A stretch of DNA of 64,000 nucleotides from Picocystis sp. L7 (lineage: Eukaryota; Chlorophyta; Picocystophyceae; Picocystales; Picocystaceae), in the NCBI GenBank assembly GCA_020975725.1, contig QXJR01000007.1, positions 124,001 to 188,000 on the forward strand. The letters run 5' to 3'. A program made the position numbers and the translations under genes. How positions within the stretch are numbered: position 1 is the stretch's first letter; every line of letters starts with the position of its first letter. Shown piece after piece: positions 10,033 through 19,404 of this stretch. Under the pieces are notes generated by a model. That model was given only the letters and a program-made list of their open reading frames with translations, ran no database searches and was not told where the DNA came from.

Positions 10033-10809
10033 ATGGCGGACGGGAAACCGCCCGTGGCCTTCGGATTGAAGGTGCAGAAGCGGAAGCTGCCCGTTCCTGC
10101 ACCGATGTTCGCGGTGGAGGACGAGAGCGACGACGAAGCCCAAGAGGAGCCAAGGACCGTCGGTCCAACAGGAGACCCAGCAGAGCAGCCATCCGAACCA
10201 AAAGCAGAGCGTAGGTGCGAAACAACGAAACAAACGGGCGAAGAAGAGAAACAGAGGACGTCCAAAATGGCACGTGCGTCCCTGCTTGGACGCGAAGCCA
10301 GCCTCAACTACTACATGGAAATGGAAGCCAAACGGGAAGAGCAGAGACAGAAGTTTAAGGAGGCCATCGAATGGGAGAAGGTCGAAGAGGAGAAGCTCCG
10401 AAAGAAGATGGACACGAGGAAGAAGCTGCTTGAACCCTCCAAGCATCACATGGAAGATTTCATACCCGAAGATGAGAAGGCCAAGTTCTTGGCCAAGTGC
10501 GGGGACGCATCAAGCAAAGCGAAAGCAAAAGAGCTAGAGGACGCCAAAAGGATCAAAGCAGACAACGTAGGACACAAGCTCCTGGCAAAAATGGGATGGA
10601 AGGAGGGAGAAGGGCTTGGGACCGGCACCTTGGGAAGGGCAGATCCATTGCAAGCAGCTGGGCAGACCTCTACAAGACTTGGCTTGGGAGCCGCGAGAAC
10701 GGAAGAGGTCAAGGAAGACGACGACATCTACACACAGTATCGGAAAAGGATGATGCTTGGGTACAAGCACCGTCCCAATCCCTTGAATAATCCCCGTAAA
10801 CCATACTAG
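10033..10809 (+). CDS. SUGP1-like G-patch splicing protein
   Basis: A 258-residue nuclear RNA-processing protein. It opens with a short FGLKVQKRK segment and an acidic patch, continues with charged helices, and has a G-patch at about 177-220 (NVGHKLLAKMGWKEGEGLG). It ends with the signature RKRMMLGYKHRPNPLNNPRK, shared with human SUGP1 and its plant homologue. G-patches recruit and activate DEAH-box helicases such as PRP43/DHX15. SUGP1 acts in branch-point recognition with SF1/U2 components. The two SURP modules usual in this family are not visible, so this is a shortened member. The ATG at 10033 is the first after which the frame looks coding. Confidence 0.8.
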   Translation: MADGKPPVAFGLKVQKRKLPVPAPMFAVEDESDDEAQEEPRTVGPTGDPAEQPSEPKAERRCETTKQTGEEEKQRTSKMARASLLGREASLNYYMEMEAKREEQRQKFKEAIEWEKVEEEKLRKKMDTRKKLLEPSKHHMEDFIPEDEKAKFLAKCGDASSKAKAKELEDAKRIKADNVGHKLLAKMGWKEGEGLGTGTLGRADPLQAAGQTSTRLGLGAARTEEVKEDDDIYTQYRKRMMLGYKHRPNPLNNPRKPY

Positions 10810-11952
10810 CAAGGCAGAGGTTGGGCCGGTTCACGTCCTGCCCAGTGGACAGCTCCGCTTTCATCATCGTTGGAACATCCCCTTGGGGGCTGCCTCCGTT
10901 GGGGACTGTACAATGGGGTCCCAAACCTATTTGTGTGCCAGAGACTTTTGGTGGCTGGGAACAGAGCGATCGTCAGGGTAGGGGCAGCCAGTTCATCAAG
11001 GCGAGCCATCCCTGGATATCGCAGGCCACCCGGAGGATCGCGCACGTGATACCTTTTCCTTGAACGGATACTCCTGTCAATCAGACTGAGTAAGTCTTTC
11101 ACGAATGCACCAGGTCGTCCTTTGACTTTGGCATCTCTATCTCGCATGCCTTGGCACTGGGCTGGTCTCCACTTGTATATTGTTGCTCACAATATCGATT
11201 GCATCACCATTCGAACGTACAATGCATAGACATGCCCGTGCATGCCGTCCCCTTGGGTACGTGGCCAGTGGTCCAAGGGCGTTCTTTCTTGCGGGACGCT
11301 ACGATCACAAATGCGCGCAGGAACTAACCCTGTGCATGCAGCCAAAGCTTCCAGCGCGGTGTGGTGGGTGTCAGCAGGATCTTGCGGACGTCTTGACCGT
11401 TCAACCTGTTTATTCGTCCATACGTGGCATCCTTCTCTTCCACCTGGAACAAGGCATCTTGGGAGAGACTCTTGTCCACATGGAGACACTTTGTCACGGA
11501 CGAGCTTCCTGTTTTTTGTGTGGAGTACGACTTGATGTGGGGTTTGGCTTCCATACAAGCCCTGCTGGTTTGCATCTTCGAATCGGGGAGCTTCCGGCTC
11601 CCTTGTGGACCCTCTGGCAGTTGGGGAGCACGCCTCATGCGTCCACGGAACAGGTTTGGCGTGGTACACCCTCCCTTTCACAGGGAGCCACGTGTGTATC
11701 AATCACCGCAAGGTGACGCCGTTGCAATCATGGCATGTGGGTGCACCTTTGGAGGGTTGAAAAGTTGCCCCTGTCACCATTGATCGCTTATCCAACAAGT
11801 GGCAAGACCCCTTTAACGAGGTGGAGGCATGCATGGATGAAGCCATTCTCGCCGAGATCAGTACTTGGTCCGAAGGAGGATTCCCTTGCAAACACCTTCC
11901 TTGTGCAGAACAGAGGAGCATGGTGGGCTGGGATCCATGTCAAGAGGTACAG
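10810..11952. other. Unusually long convergent gap
   Basis: 1.1 kb lies between the 3' ends of the G-patch and IleRS genes, although most convergent pairs here are under 300 bp apart. Overlapping open frames on both strands have no family I recognise. It could hold a non-coding RNA, a multi-exon small gene or only long 3' UTRs; I cannot decide. Confidence 0.4.
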
Positions 11953-14900
11953 TTACAGGACGGCTGAAGAAGGCGTGTTTGATTCCACCTCGGCAGGACG
12001 AGCGACCAGCGGATGACAACGCTCGCAAAGCGTCGGATGGTCGTCGAATGTGCCCACCAAACTGCTGTAGTTCCAGCAACGCTCACACTTGGTCCCGTCG
12101 GCACGATCCACGCCGATTTTCACATGGCCGACGCCTTCCAAAGATGTTGAAGTCGCGTACTTCAATGCACGAGCATCGAACGCGTCCACTGGCACCAGCT
12201 CCACACCCGAAGTGATAAACAAGCATCTCAGCTCGTCCACTCCGTTCTTTGCTTTCTGGAGGTTCTGCAAATACGAAAGAAGGGCAGGGTCCTCCACGCT
12301 CAAGATCACTTTTGCCTCCAAGCTTGCACCAATGGATTTATCTGCGCGTGCCAATTCCATTGCTTTATTCACTTCCCCGCGGATCAACAGGATCTTGTCC
12401 CACATATTCACCGCATAGCTGTCCAAGGAGATCCATTGAGGCTCATCGGCAAACCAACCCATCTGAAAGATCGAGTCAAGCGCCTGGCCATCCCTCTCCA
12501 CCTTGTATGGTATGGCCAAAAAGGCATCCTCTGCCATGTGGGGAAGGACTGGGGCGATGCCACGCAAAAGCACCTCTAGCACCGCATGGAGAACGGTCTG
12601 ACATGTGCTTCTCCGTGGACCACCTAGTGCATCTATGTACAATCGATCTTTAGCGATATCCAAGTAAAAGTTGGATAGCTCTGTCACCGTCAATCTCTGC
12701 ATTATGGAATAAAATCGCGAGAAAGAGAAATTATCGTAGGCATCAGTGATCTCCCCTGCGACTCTGCTCAACCTGTACAGCATGTACTTGTCCAAGGCTG
12801 GGAGTTCTTCATAAGGGACTATGTCCTTCTTGGGATCAAAATCATGAAGGTTTCCAAGCACAAACCTGAGTGTGCCTCTAATCTTTCTGTACACTTCAGA
12901 GGTTTGCTTGATAATGTTTTCCCCAATGAGTACATCGCCCGTGTAATCAACCGAGGCCACCCAGAGTCTCAACACATCTGCACCATAGGGAGGCTCCAGC
13001 TTCTGGTTCTTACCCCCCTCGATGACCTTGGTAGGATTCACCACATTGCCCAGGGATTTGCTCATTTTCTGACCCCTCTCATCCAGCACAAATCCATGAG
13101 TCAATACTGACTTGTATGGGGCGCAGCCTTCGGTGGCCACTGAGGTGAGCAAACTGCTTTGAAACCATCCCCGGTGCTGGTCCGACCCCTCCAAGTACAG
13201 ATCTGCAGGCAAACCAAGGGTTTCATTCTGTCGCAGCACGCCAGCCCACGAAGAGCCGCTGTCAAACCAAACATCCATGGTGTCTGTGCCTTTCACATAG
13301 TCTTGTGCCTGCGCTTTGAAGGGCTCTGGAAGCAGCTGCTCTTCAGACATGCTGAACCAAGCATCGCTCCCTTTCTGTGCGATGATACTTTTGACGTGTT
13401 GCAAGGTTTCATCGTTGATGAGAGGTTCGTTCGTATCTCTGTGGTAGAACACTGGGATCGGGACACCCCAAGTGCGCTGCCTTGAGATGCACCAATCTGT
13501 CCTACCCTCGGTCATCCCAGTGATCCTCTTCTCGCCTGCTGCGGGAATCCACTTGACCCCCTTGATGGCTTCCAGCGCTTCCTGGCGAAATCCCTCCACG
13601 GAAGCAAACCATTGTTCTGTTGCACGAAAAATGGTCGGTTTCTTTGTGCGCCAATCGTACGGGTACTTGTGCGCGTATTCCTCCTCCTTCAGCAGGGCCC
13701 CCACTTCTGTAAGCGCATCGATGATGGCCTGGTTACCATCGCCCAGCACATTGAGGCCGGCGAATCTACCTGCCTCTTCCGTGAAGTTCCCGTCTGCGTC
13801 GACAGGAGAAAGGGCAGGAAGGTTGTTCTTCAGGCCCACCAGGAAATCCTCGGCTCCGTGACCAGGGGCGGTGTGCACTAGCCCAGTGCCTGATTCTGTG
13901 GTGATATAATCCCCGCCAATAACGACCGCGCTGCTCCTTTCCATGAGGGGGTGCCTGTACGTTATGCCTTCCAAGGCCGAGCCCTTGAAAGTGTCCACCA
14001 GCGTCAAGGAACAACCTAAGAGTGTGCCCAGTTGTTCAGCCAATCCTTCTGCCACCAGCAAGAATTTGCCACTGGTTGAGGCATCACCCCCTTCAATCTT
14101 AGCGAGCGCATAGTTCAGATTCGCATTCACGCCAACCGCCAAATTCGCGGGTATGGTCCAAGGAGTGGTCGTCCAGATCGCCACCCCAGTGTTTCCGCGG
14201 TTTTCCTGCACAGAAACAGGGGCAGTAGAGGGTACATCCTCCACTTGGAAGGAGACATAGATGGAGCGCGAAGTGTGCCCTTCAGGATATTCGAGTTCAG
14301 CTTCTGCAAGTGCCGTTTTCGATGAAGGGCTCCAGTGGACAGGTTTGAATCCTCGATAGATGTGCCCCTTCAAGAACATTTTTCCAAACACTTCGATTTG
14401 GGCCGCTTCATAAGCGGGGTCCATGGTCAGGTACGGCACGTCCCAGTCCCCCCAGATCCCATACCTTTTGAATTGCTGTTTTTGTGCCTTGACGGTCTTT
14501 TCTGCGAAGGCTTTGGCCTTCCACCTCAGCTTCATGGTGGTGAGTTCCTTCCTCGCGTCCGCATCCAGTGATTGCAGGACTTTCAGCTCGATGGGCAAAC
14601 CGTGGCAATCCCATCCGGGCACGAACCGGACCTTGCGACCACGAAGAGTCTGGTACCGACAGATGAAATCTTTGAGTATCTTGTTGAGCGCGTGTCCGAT
14701 GTGGAGGTCTCCGTTTGCGTACGGAGGGCCGTCGTGGAGCGTGAACGGCTCTCGACCTGGTTCTTCCAGTGCTTTTTCGTACACCTGGGTTGTGCGCCAA
14801 TGTTTTTGGATTTCGGGTTCTCTCTGAACCGCATTGGCCCTCAGGTTGAACTTGGTTTGCGGGAGGTTGACGGTGTCTTTGTACGCGCTGTTTTGATCCG

Positions 14901-15111
14901 TTCCGCCTTTCTTCTTGGCCTTGGGTCCGTCCGACTGGACCGCAGCACGCGCCGCCGTCCTGGCCCATCGCCACGCCGCTCCACTTCGTCTCACCAGCCT
15001 CAGTTCTCCCACGTTCCACCTTCCCGCCATGGTATCCGATCCTCCCGTCCTTCCCAGCTTCGCGTGGGTTCGCGTCTGCACACGCGAGGTGGTTGCAGAG
15101 GCCTTCGCCAT
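11953..15111 (-). CDS. Organellar isoleucyl-tRNA synthetase (bacterial type)
   Basis: A 1052-residue class I synthetase that charges tRNA-Ile. The HIGH motif is intact near residues 137-140 (DLHIGHALNK), the editing domain has TTTPWT, and KMSKS lies near 682-686. The C-terminus keeps a two-part zinc site, CERCW and CERCH. The bacterial form plus a Ser/Arg/Thr-rich N-terminus of about 75-100 residues points to an organelle enzyme, perhaps dual-targeted to plastid and mitochondrion. The ATG at 15111 is the first in frame; an internal ATG at 15030 would also give a basic presequence. No cytosolic IleRS is in the window. Confidence 0.93.
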   Translation of the reverse strand: MAKASATTSRVQTRTHAKLGRTGGSDTMAGRWNVGELRLVRRSGAAWRWARTAARAAVQSDGPKAKKKGGTDQNSAYKDTVNLPQTKFNLRANAVQREPEIQKHWRTTQVYEKALEEPGREPFTLHDGPPYANGDLHIGHALNKILKDFICRYQTLRGRKVRFVPGWDCHGLPIELKVLQSLDADARKELTTMKLRWKAKAFAEKTVKAQKQQFKRYGIWGDWDVPYLTMDPAYEAAQIEVFGKMFLKGHIYRGFKPVHWSPSSKTALAEAELEYPEGHTSRSIYVSFQVEDVPSTAPVSVQENRGNTGVAIWTTTPWTIPANLAVGVNANLNYALAKIEGGDASTSGKFLLVAEGLAEQLGTLLGCSLTLVDTFKGSALEGITYRHPLMERSSAVVIGGDYITTESGTGLVHTAPGHGAEDFLVGLKNNLPALSPVDADGNFTEEAGRFAGLNVLGDGNQAIIDALTEVGALLKEEEYAHKYPYDWRTKKPTIFRATEQWFASVEGFRQEALEAIKGVKWIPAAGEKRITGMTEGRTDWCISRQRTWGVPIPVFYHRDTNEPLINDETLQHVKSIIAQKGSDAWFSMSEEQLLPEPFKAQAQDYVKGTDTMDVWFDSGSSWAGVLRQNETLGLPADLYLEGSDQHRGWFQSSLLTSVATEGCAPYKSVLTHGFVLDERGQKMSKSLGNVVNPTKVIEGGKNQKLEPPYGADVLRLWVASVDYTGDVLIGENIIKQTSEVYRKIRGTLRFVLGNLHDFDPKKDIVPYEELPALDKYMLYRLSRVAGEITDAYDNFSFSRFYSIMQRLTVTELSNFYLDIAKDRLYIDALGGPRRSTCQTVLHAVLEVLLRGIAPVLPHMAEDAFLAIPYKVERDGQALDSIFQMGWFADEPQWISLDSYAVNMWDKILLIRGEVNKAMELARADKSIGASLEAKVILSVEDPALLSYLQNLQKAKNGVDELRCLFITSGVELVPVDAFDARALKYATSTSLEGVGHVKIGVDRADGTKCERCWNYSSLVGTFDDHPTLCERCHPLVARPAEVESNTPSSAVL

Positions 15112-16453
15112 CGCCTTGCAATGCAAACGCACGTGGAACCCTCTGCACCCTGCTTCGACTCCACCACCTCCATCCACTCCCTCTCTGTCCCTCCCCACCC
15201 ACACCACAGGGGGGGGGGTCTCCTCCTCCCCTATCCAAGGCCGCCTTCCACGGAGGAGGCACACACGTCCACGAGGAAGGCGATCCTCTCTTCACGTGGA
15301 ATCGAAACCATGGAGTAGGAACCAAGGGACGGATGGAACGGGATCCATCGGTCGGGAATCCCGTGGAAGGGTGTGCATGCGTGCATCGCCCGCACCCGTG
15401 GAAGCTTCGTAGACCCCTCCTTGAGATCGTGCCGTCGAGGCTCAAGCATCTACGCCCTCGCTCCCAGCGCATGGATCGCTACGTGCGCACGAATGAGGGA
15501 AAAACGAGCGAGGGATCCAATCGAACCCGAAGGGGAAAGGATACACGTCGAAGCATTCAATCCCAATGGCACACTTGCATGCACATTTGCGCGGGAGAAC
15601 TCAAAGCAAGCCAAGGCAAAGCTGCGGACAAGGACGACGACGATTGGGCGCCTTCCACGCACAAGCGACATCGCCCGTTGCACGAATGAGCAACCGTCCG
15701 TGCAAAAACGCCGATGACGTCTACAATGTGGACTTGCATCATGACGGTGCTGGTCGACTTGCTCGTACAGTGAAGGTTTTGCATCAAATACATAGTTCCT
15801 ATACTTTGGAGGAGCGCTTTTGCCTACTTGCTACGCAAGGTCGCCGCAGGTCCTAGTAGGAGCGCGTGCGCCGGACGTACGCATTTTGCAAGCTTTCACA
15901 GGCCTCGCAACAACACTCCTTGAAGGGGTGCGTATGGTGCACGAGCTGGTCTCGCACCACTTGTTTGCATCATTGCAATCTAAATGTATCCCATCAACGG
16001 AATCGTCCGTGCTTTTCGCCAGCATCAAATGTTGCATGCTTGCAGAGGGGGAGAACGGTTTCGCTTGCGTTGGGTAACTCCACTTTGTCGTCGAAACAAT
16101 GTTGTCCATCCACCTTCGGAGGGAAACGTAGCCAAAGGACATCTTTGACGTGCATGGGCGTCAATCCCCTTGCGGAGAACATCCAACCGCGTTTGGCTCT
16201 CCACTTGCTACGGAAGGCGCGACCTTCGCCGGTGGACGGCCTCGTAGAAAGCATCGCGGTTCGACACGCCGTGACGACGTTGTGGAGCTACGTGATCCTT
16301 CCCTTCGCTTTCGATTGGCACTCACCTCCTTTTCTAAAACAATCGGTCGGTTTGGAGAGCCCCTTTCTTCGGTTCGATCGAAAGGGGCTGTAGATTCCGT
16401 TTCAAAATCGAGTTTCGAAAGGGAAGACGAGGTGGCCTCGTCGTGAAGCGGGT
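15112..16453. other. Divergent intergenic region (IleRS / ARP6)
   Basis: 1.3 kb between two divergent starts. Open frames are short or featureless. Apart from a perfect hairpin at 16360-16389, described separately, I see no gene or RNA. Confidence 0.5.
16360..16389 (+). repeat. Perfect 9-bp hairpin upstream of ARP6
   Basis: GCCCCTTTC and its exact complement GAAAGGGGC flank a 12-base loop. The hairpin ends 65 bp before the ARP6 start codon, so it may be in the promoter or the 5' UTR. Function unknown. Confidence 0.5.
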
Positions 16454-17680
16454 GTGGCGGCCATGGCGCTGGTGCTGGACCACGGAGGCGGGAGTCTCAA
16501 AGTGGGATGCACGGATGACACTGCAGGACCCAGGGTGGTGCCCAACCTGAAAGCCAAGGTGAAAGGAAGGAGCGAAACCTACCTGGCGGAACAGGTCGAA
16601 GGGTGTGCAGACATCTCCAGCCTCCTGCTTCGAAGACCCTTCGATCGAGGACAGTGCGTCGCGTGGGATGGACAGAGGGAAATATGGGATCACACGTTTC
16701 GAGACGTGGTCAAAGTGGACCCTGGAGATAGGCCGCTGCTCATCACCGAGCCCATGTTCGCCCTCGACGCCCTCAAGCAGGAGCTAGACGAAACGGTCTT
16801 CGAAAAGTATGGGTTCCCTTCCTGCCTTGTCACCACCGCACCAGCACTCACCATGAAGTACGCATCCAACCGCTTCAAGGGACCGATCGCAGAGGGCGGA
16901 TGTGGAATCGTCGTCGATGTTGGATTCTCTGCCACACACGTTGTCCCTTGTTTTGATGGCAGGGTGTTGAACTACGCGACCAAGCGAGTAGATGTGGGAG
17001 GTAGGGCTCTGACGCATTACTTGAAAGAGCTGGTCTCGTTCCGTTCCGTTGACGTCATGGACGAGACGTACGTGATAGACAAAGTCAAAGAAGAGACCTG
17101 TTTCTGCTCCTTGGACTTTGTCAGGGATCTTGTTGCTGCCGGGAGGAGGCGGAACCAAGGGCCTTTTTCTATAGAGTACGTTCTACCGGATGGCGTGAAC
17201 ATTTTGCGGGGCTTTGCACGTCACAAGGAGAATGGCGTGGCCATGGACGCGAGCGAGGGCTACCAGGCCAAGATCGCACGAGACCAAATCCTGCACCTGA
17301 ACAACGAGCGTTTCGTAGTGCCCGAATGCCTGTTCAATCCGTCCTTGATTGGGGTCGACCAAGCTGGCATCCCCGAGGCAATCGTCCAAGCCGTCCAGGA
17401 AACCCATCCGGATCTCCACGGTTTGCTGTACGGCAACCTGGTCATGACGGGTGGGTGCAGTAGGCTTCCAAACTTTTGCCAGAGGCTGGAGCAAGACCTC
17501 CGTCCCCTTGTTCCGGAGCACATCGACGTCGGCATTGCAAGACCGGACGATCCGGTCACTTGCGCTTGGGAAGGGGGTCGGATGCTGGCGTGTTCGCCTG
17601 GCTTTGGCCGCATGTCGGTCACCCGGGAGGAGTACTTTGAGGAAGGCCATCGACGCATCCGACGCCGGTACCCAACCTGA
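16454..17680 (+). CDS. ARP6: Actin-related protein 6 (SWR1 complex)
   Basis: A 408-residue actin fold matching ARP6 end to end. Diagnostic segments include LVLDHGGGSLKVG, the lineage-typical VMDETYVIDKVKEETC, FVVPECLFNPSLIGVDQAGIPEAI, VMTGGCSRLPNF and TCAWEGGRML, with a C-terminal VTREEY. ARP6 is a subunit of the SWR1/SRCAP remodeller, which exchanges H2A for H2A.Z in nucleosomes. The start may be 16454 or the second methionine at 16463. The stop codon overlaps an AATAAA polyadenylation-type hexamer (17680-17685), which leaves almost no 3' UTR before cleavage. Confidence 0.93.
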   Translation: MAAMALVLDHGGGSLKVGCTDDTAGPRVVPNLKAKVKGRSETYLAEQVEGCADISSLLLRRPFDRGQCVAWDGQREIWDHTFRDVVKVDPGDRPLLITEPMFALDALKQELDETVFEKYGFPSCLVTTAPALTMKYASNRFKGPIAEGGCGIVVDVGFSATHVVPCFDGRVLNYATKRVDVGGRALTHYLKELVSFRSVDVMDETYVIDKVKEETCFCSLDFVRDLVAAGRRRNQGPFSIEYVLPDGVNILRGFARHKENGVAMDASEGYQAKIARDQILHLNNERFVVPECLFNPSLIGVDQAGIPEAIVQAVQETHPDLHGLLYGNLVMTGGCSRLPNFCQRLEQDLRPLVPEHIDVGIARPDDPVTCAWEGGRMLACSPGFGRMSVTREEYFEEGHRRIRRRYPT

Positions 17681-17854
17681 ATAAATCCCCATCCATGGCT
17701 TGGGCGTTCCTCGTGATTCGAGGAAGGGGCAGCCGGTTGCGATCGGTCCTTCCTGCACGAAGGGTGTCCATGGGCTTGTTCCCCACACGAGTTCCATCTC
17801 CATCACTTTCCTTTCGTACTTGGTGTCGGGACGGAGCGCACGGTCCCTTTCGCC

Positions 17855-18613
17855 ATGGCGCGGCCTTCTTCCGCGGTCTGCAGCACCGCTTCCTACCCAC
17901 GAAGGCGCGTGGGTTCGGAGCGGGAGCGTCCCGCCTCGTCCACGTCCGTCGGGCCACGCGGGCGCTGTTCGTTGGGCGCGTTGGCTCGCGAGCTCGCGAA
18001 GTTGGACGTCCTTCGCCGTGCAGGTTGGACCGGCATGGCCTCGCTTGTGCTGTTCGTTTCGCCTGCTTCTTCATGGGCAGACGTCGAATCGAACGTGTAC
18101 GTGGGTCTGGAAGAACCTTCGGCGGTGCCTTTGAAGACGAAGCGTCGAGATCGCGAGGTGATCCAAGAGTCGAGAGCGGACCTGGACCGTCAGGATTGGT
18201 CCCACGAGGACTTGGCGGGCGGCATCTTTGCCGAGGCGTCCATGAAGCAGGCGGATCTGCAAGGTTCGGACCTGCGCACGTCCATCTTCAGCCGCGCCAT
18301 CTTGTACAAGGCCAACCTGTCCGGCGTCGACGCCACCGAGGCGCTGTTCGATTACGCGCTGTTGCGCGGTGCAGACGTGCGCGGTTCGGTGTTTCGGAAC
18401 GCCAATTTCGTGCGTGCAGACATGGGCGAGATGGACGTGACGGATGCAGATTTCACCGACGCCATCATTGACAAGTACGAGCTCAAAGGCTTGTGCGAAA
18501 CCGCACGTGGGACCAATCCACACACCGGCGTGGACACCAGAGCGAGCTTGGGTTGCGAGACCGCCAGGTTCTACGAAGGATTCAACCGTGGCCAGCGCAT
18601 CCAGCCCAAGTAG
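17855..18613 (+). CDS. Thylakoid-lumen pentapeptide-repeat protein
   Basis: A 252-residue protein with a two-part plastid signal. A basic Ser/Arg-rich transit region is followed by a twin-arginine (R54, R55) hydrophobic segment ending in a likely cleavage site after SSWA (residue 75). The mature part contains pentapeptide repeats at roughly 115-170 (ADLQGSDLRTS, KANLSGVDA, GADVRGS, NFVRADM, DADFTDA) and a conserved C-terminal cap with two cysteines. Plant TL15/TL17-type lumenal proteins have this plan; their role is not established. It is encoded tail-to-tail with a lumenal FKBP, only 5 bp apart. Confidence 0.82.
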   Translation: MARPSSAVCSTASYPRRRVGSERERPASSTSVGPRGRCSLGALARELAKLDVLRRAGWTGMASLVLFVSPASSWADVESNVYVGLEEPSAVPLKTKRRDREVIQESRADLDRQDWSHEDLAGGIFAEASMKQADLQGSDLRTSIFSRAILYKANLSGVDATEALFDYALLRGADVRGSVFRNANFVRADMGEMDVTDADFTDAIIDKYELKGLCETARGTNPHTGVDTRASLGCETARFYEGFNRGQRIQPK

Positions 18614-18618
18614 GTGCG

Positions 18619-19218
18619 TCAGAGCCCTCTCTTCACGTCCAGGACGTACACTTCGAACAGGAAGGGTTCCTTGGCGTGCACGGAGATCTGCCGACGTGCG
18701 CCGTAGCTGGGCGGACGTGGCCTCAGCCCTTCGCGGACGAATCCGAGCGACGGCGGCACCACCAATCGCCTCTTGGCTCCTGTACGCAGGCCGAGCAGAC
18801 CTTGCTCCAATCCAAGGATGAGCTCGCCGTTCCCAAGGATTGCGCTCTCGGGTTCGGTTTCCACGTCGAGGGGTTGGAAGCCGACGCCTTCCACGGTGCC
18901 GTAGACGAAGTATCCGTTCGAGCGTCGACACACGTAATCGAAGACGACGCGGTCTCCGACGCGTGCACCTTCCCCTCTGCCTTGCGTCAGGTCCTGCACC
19001 AGGAGTCCGTTCTCTTGCTTCACGAACGTGGGTCCATATCCGCGGTCCGAAACGGAGGTGGATCCGTCGGACCGCTCCTCCAAGCCTTGGCGCGCGTCGA
19101 CGGTCCCTTCCACGCCCAGGAGCGGCAACGTGACGACGCCATGCAACCACCTTCGCCGAGTCGATCGATCCTTCCATCCCTTGGGCGGCGTCCATCGCGA
19201 CGTGCACCTGGCGTGCAT
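18619..19218 (-). CDS. Lumenal FKBP-type peptidyl-prolyl isomerase
   Basis: A 199-residue immunophilin. The N-terminus carries a triple arginine (21-23) before a hydrophobic stretch and a VDA cleavage-type site near residue 42, as in Tat-routed thylakoid-lumen precursors. The FKBP domain follows (about 75-197), with VGDRVVFDYVCR, ILGNGELILGLEQGLLGLRTGAKRR and the closing FEVYVLDV strand. Some catalytic-pocket positions differ from FKBP12, which is common in plant lumenal FKBPs and often goes with weak isomerase activity. The ATG at 19218 is the only ATG in frame before the domain. Confidence 0.82.
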   Translation of the reverse strand: MHARCTSRWTPPKGWKDRSTRRRWLHGVVTLPLLGVEGTVDARQGLEERSDGSTSVSDRGYGPTFVKQENGLLVQDLTQGRGEGARVGDRVVFDYVCRRSNGYFVYGTVEGVGFQPLDVETEPESAILGNGELILGLEQGLLGLRTGAKRRLVVPPSLGFVREGLRPRPPSYGARRQISVHAKEPFLFEVYVLDVKRGL

Positions 19219-19404
19219 GCTTCCCACCACCCCCTGCGCGTCGACGTCCACGTCGATCGAGGCTTCTGTCCATCGGATCGGATCGACCGTTCGTCACAGT
19301 TGCACCTGTGCGCTGTGGATCGGATGGGATTGGTTCCAGGCGAAGGCCGTACCAAGTCTCGCGTGAAGGACGGACGGATCGACGGAGGCGCACGTGAAAG
19401 GGCG

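Noticed and set aside
768-15111. Bacterial contamination suggested by MnmE and bacterial-type IleRS
   Set aside because: Both are interleaved with clear nuclear genes (VPS18, a SUGP1-like protein), and both families are standard nuclear-encoded organelle proteins.
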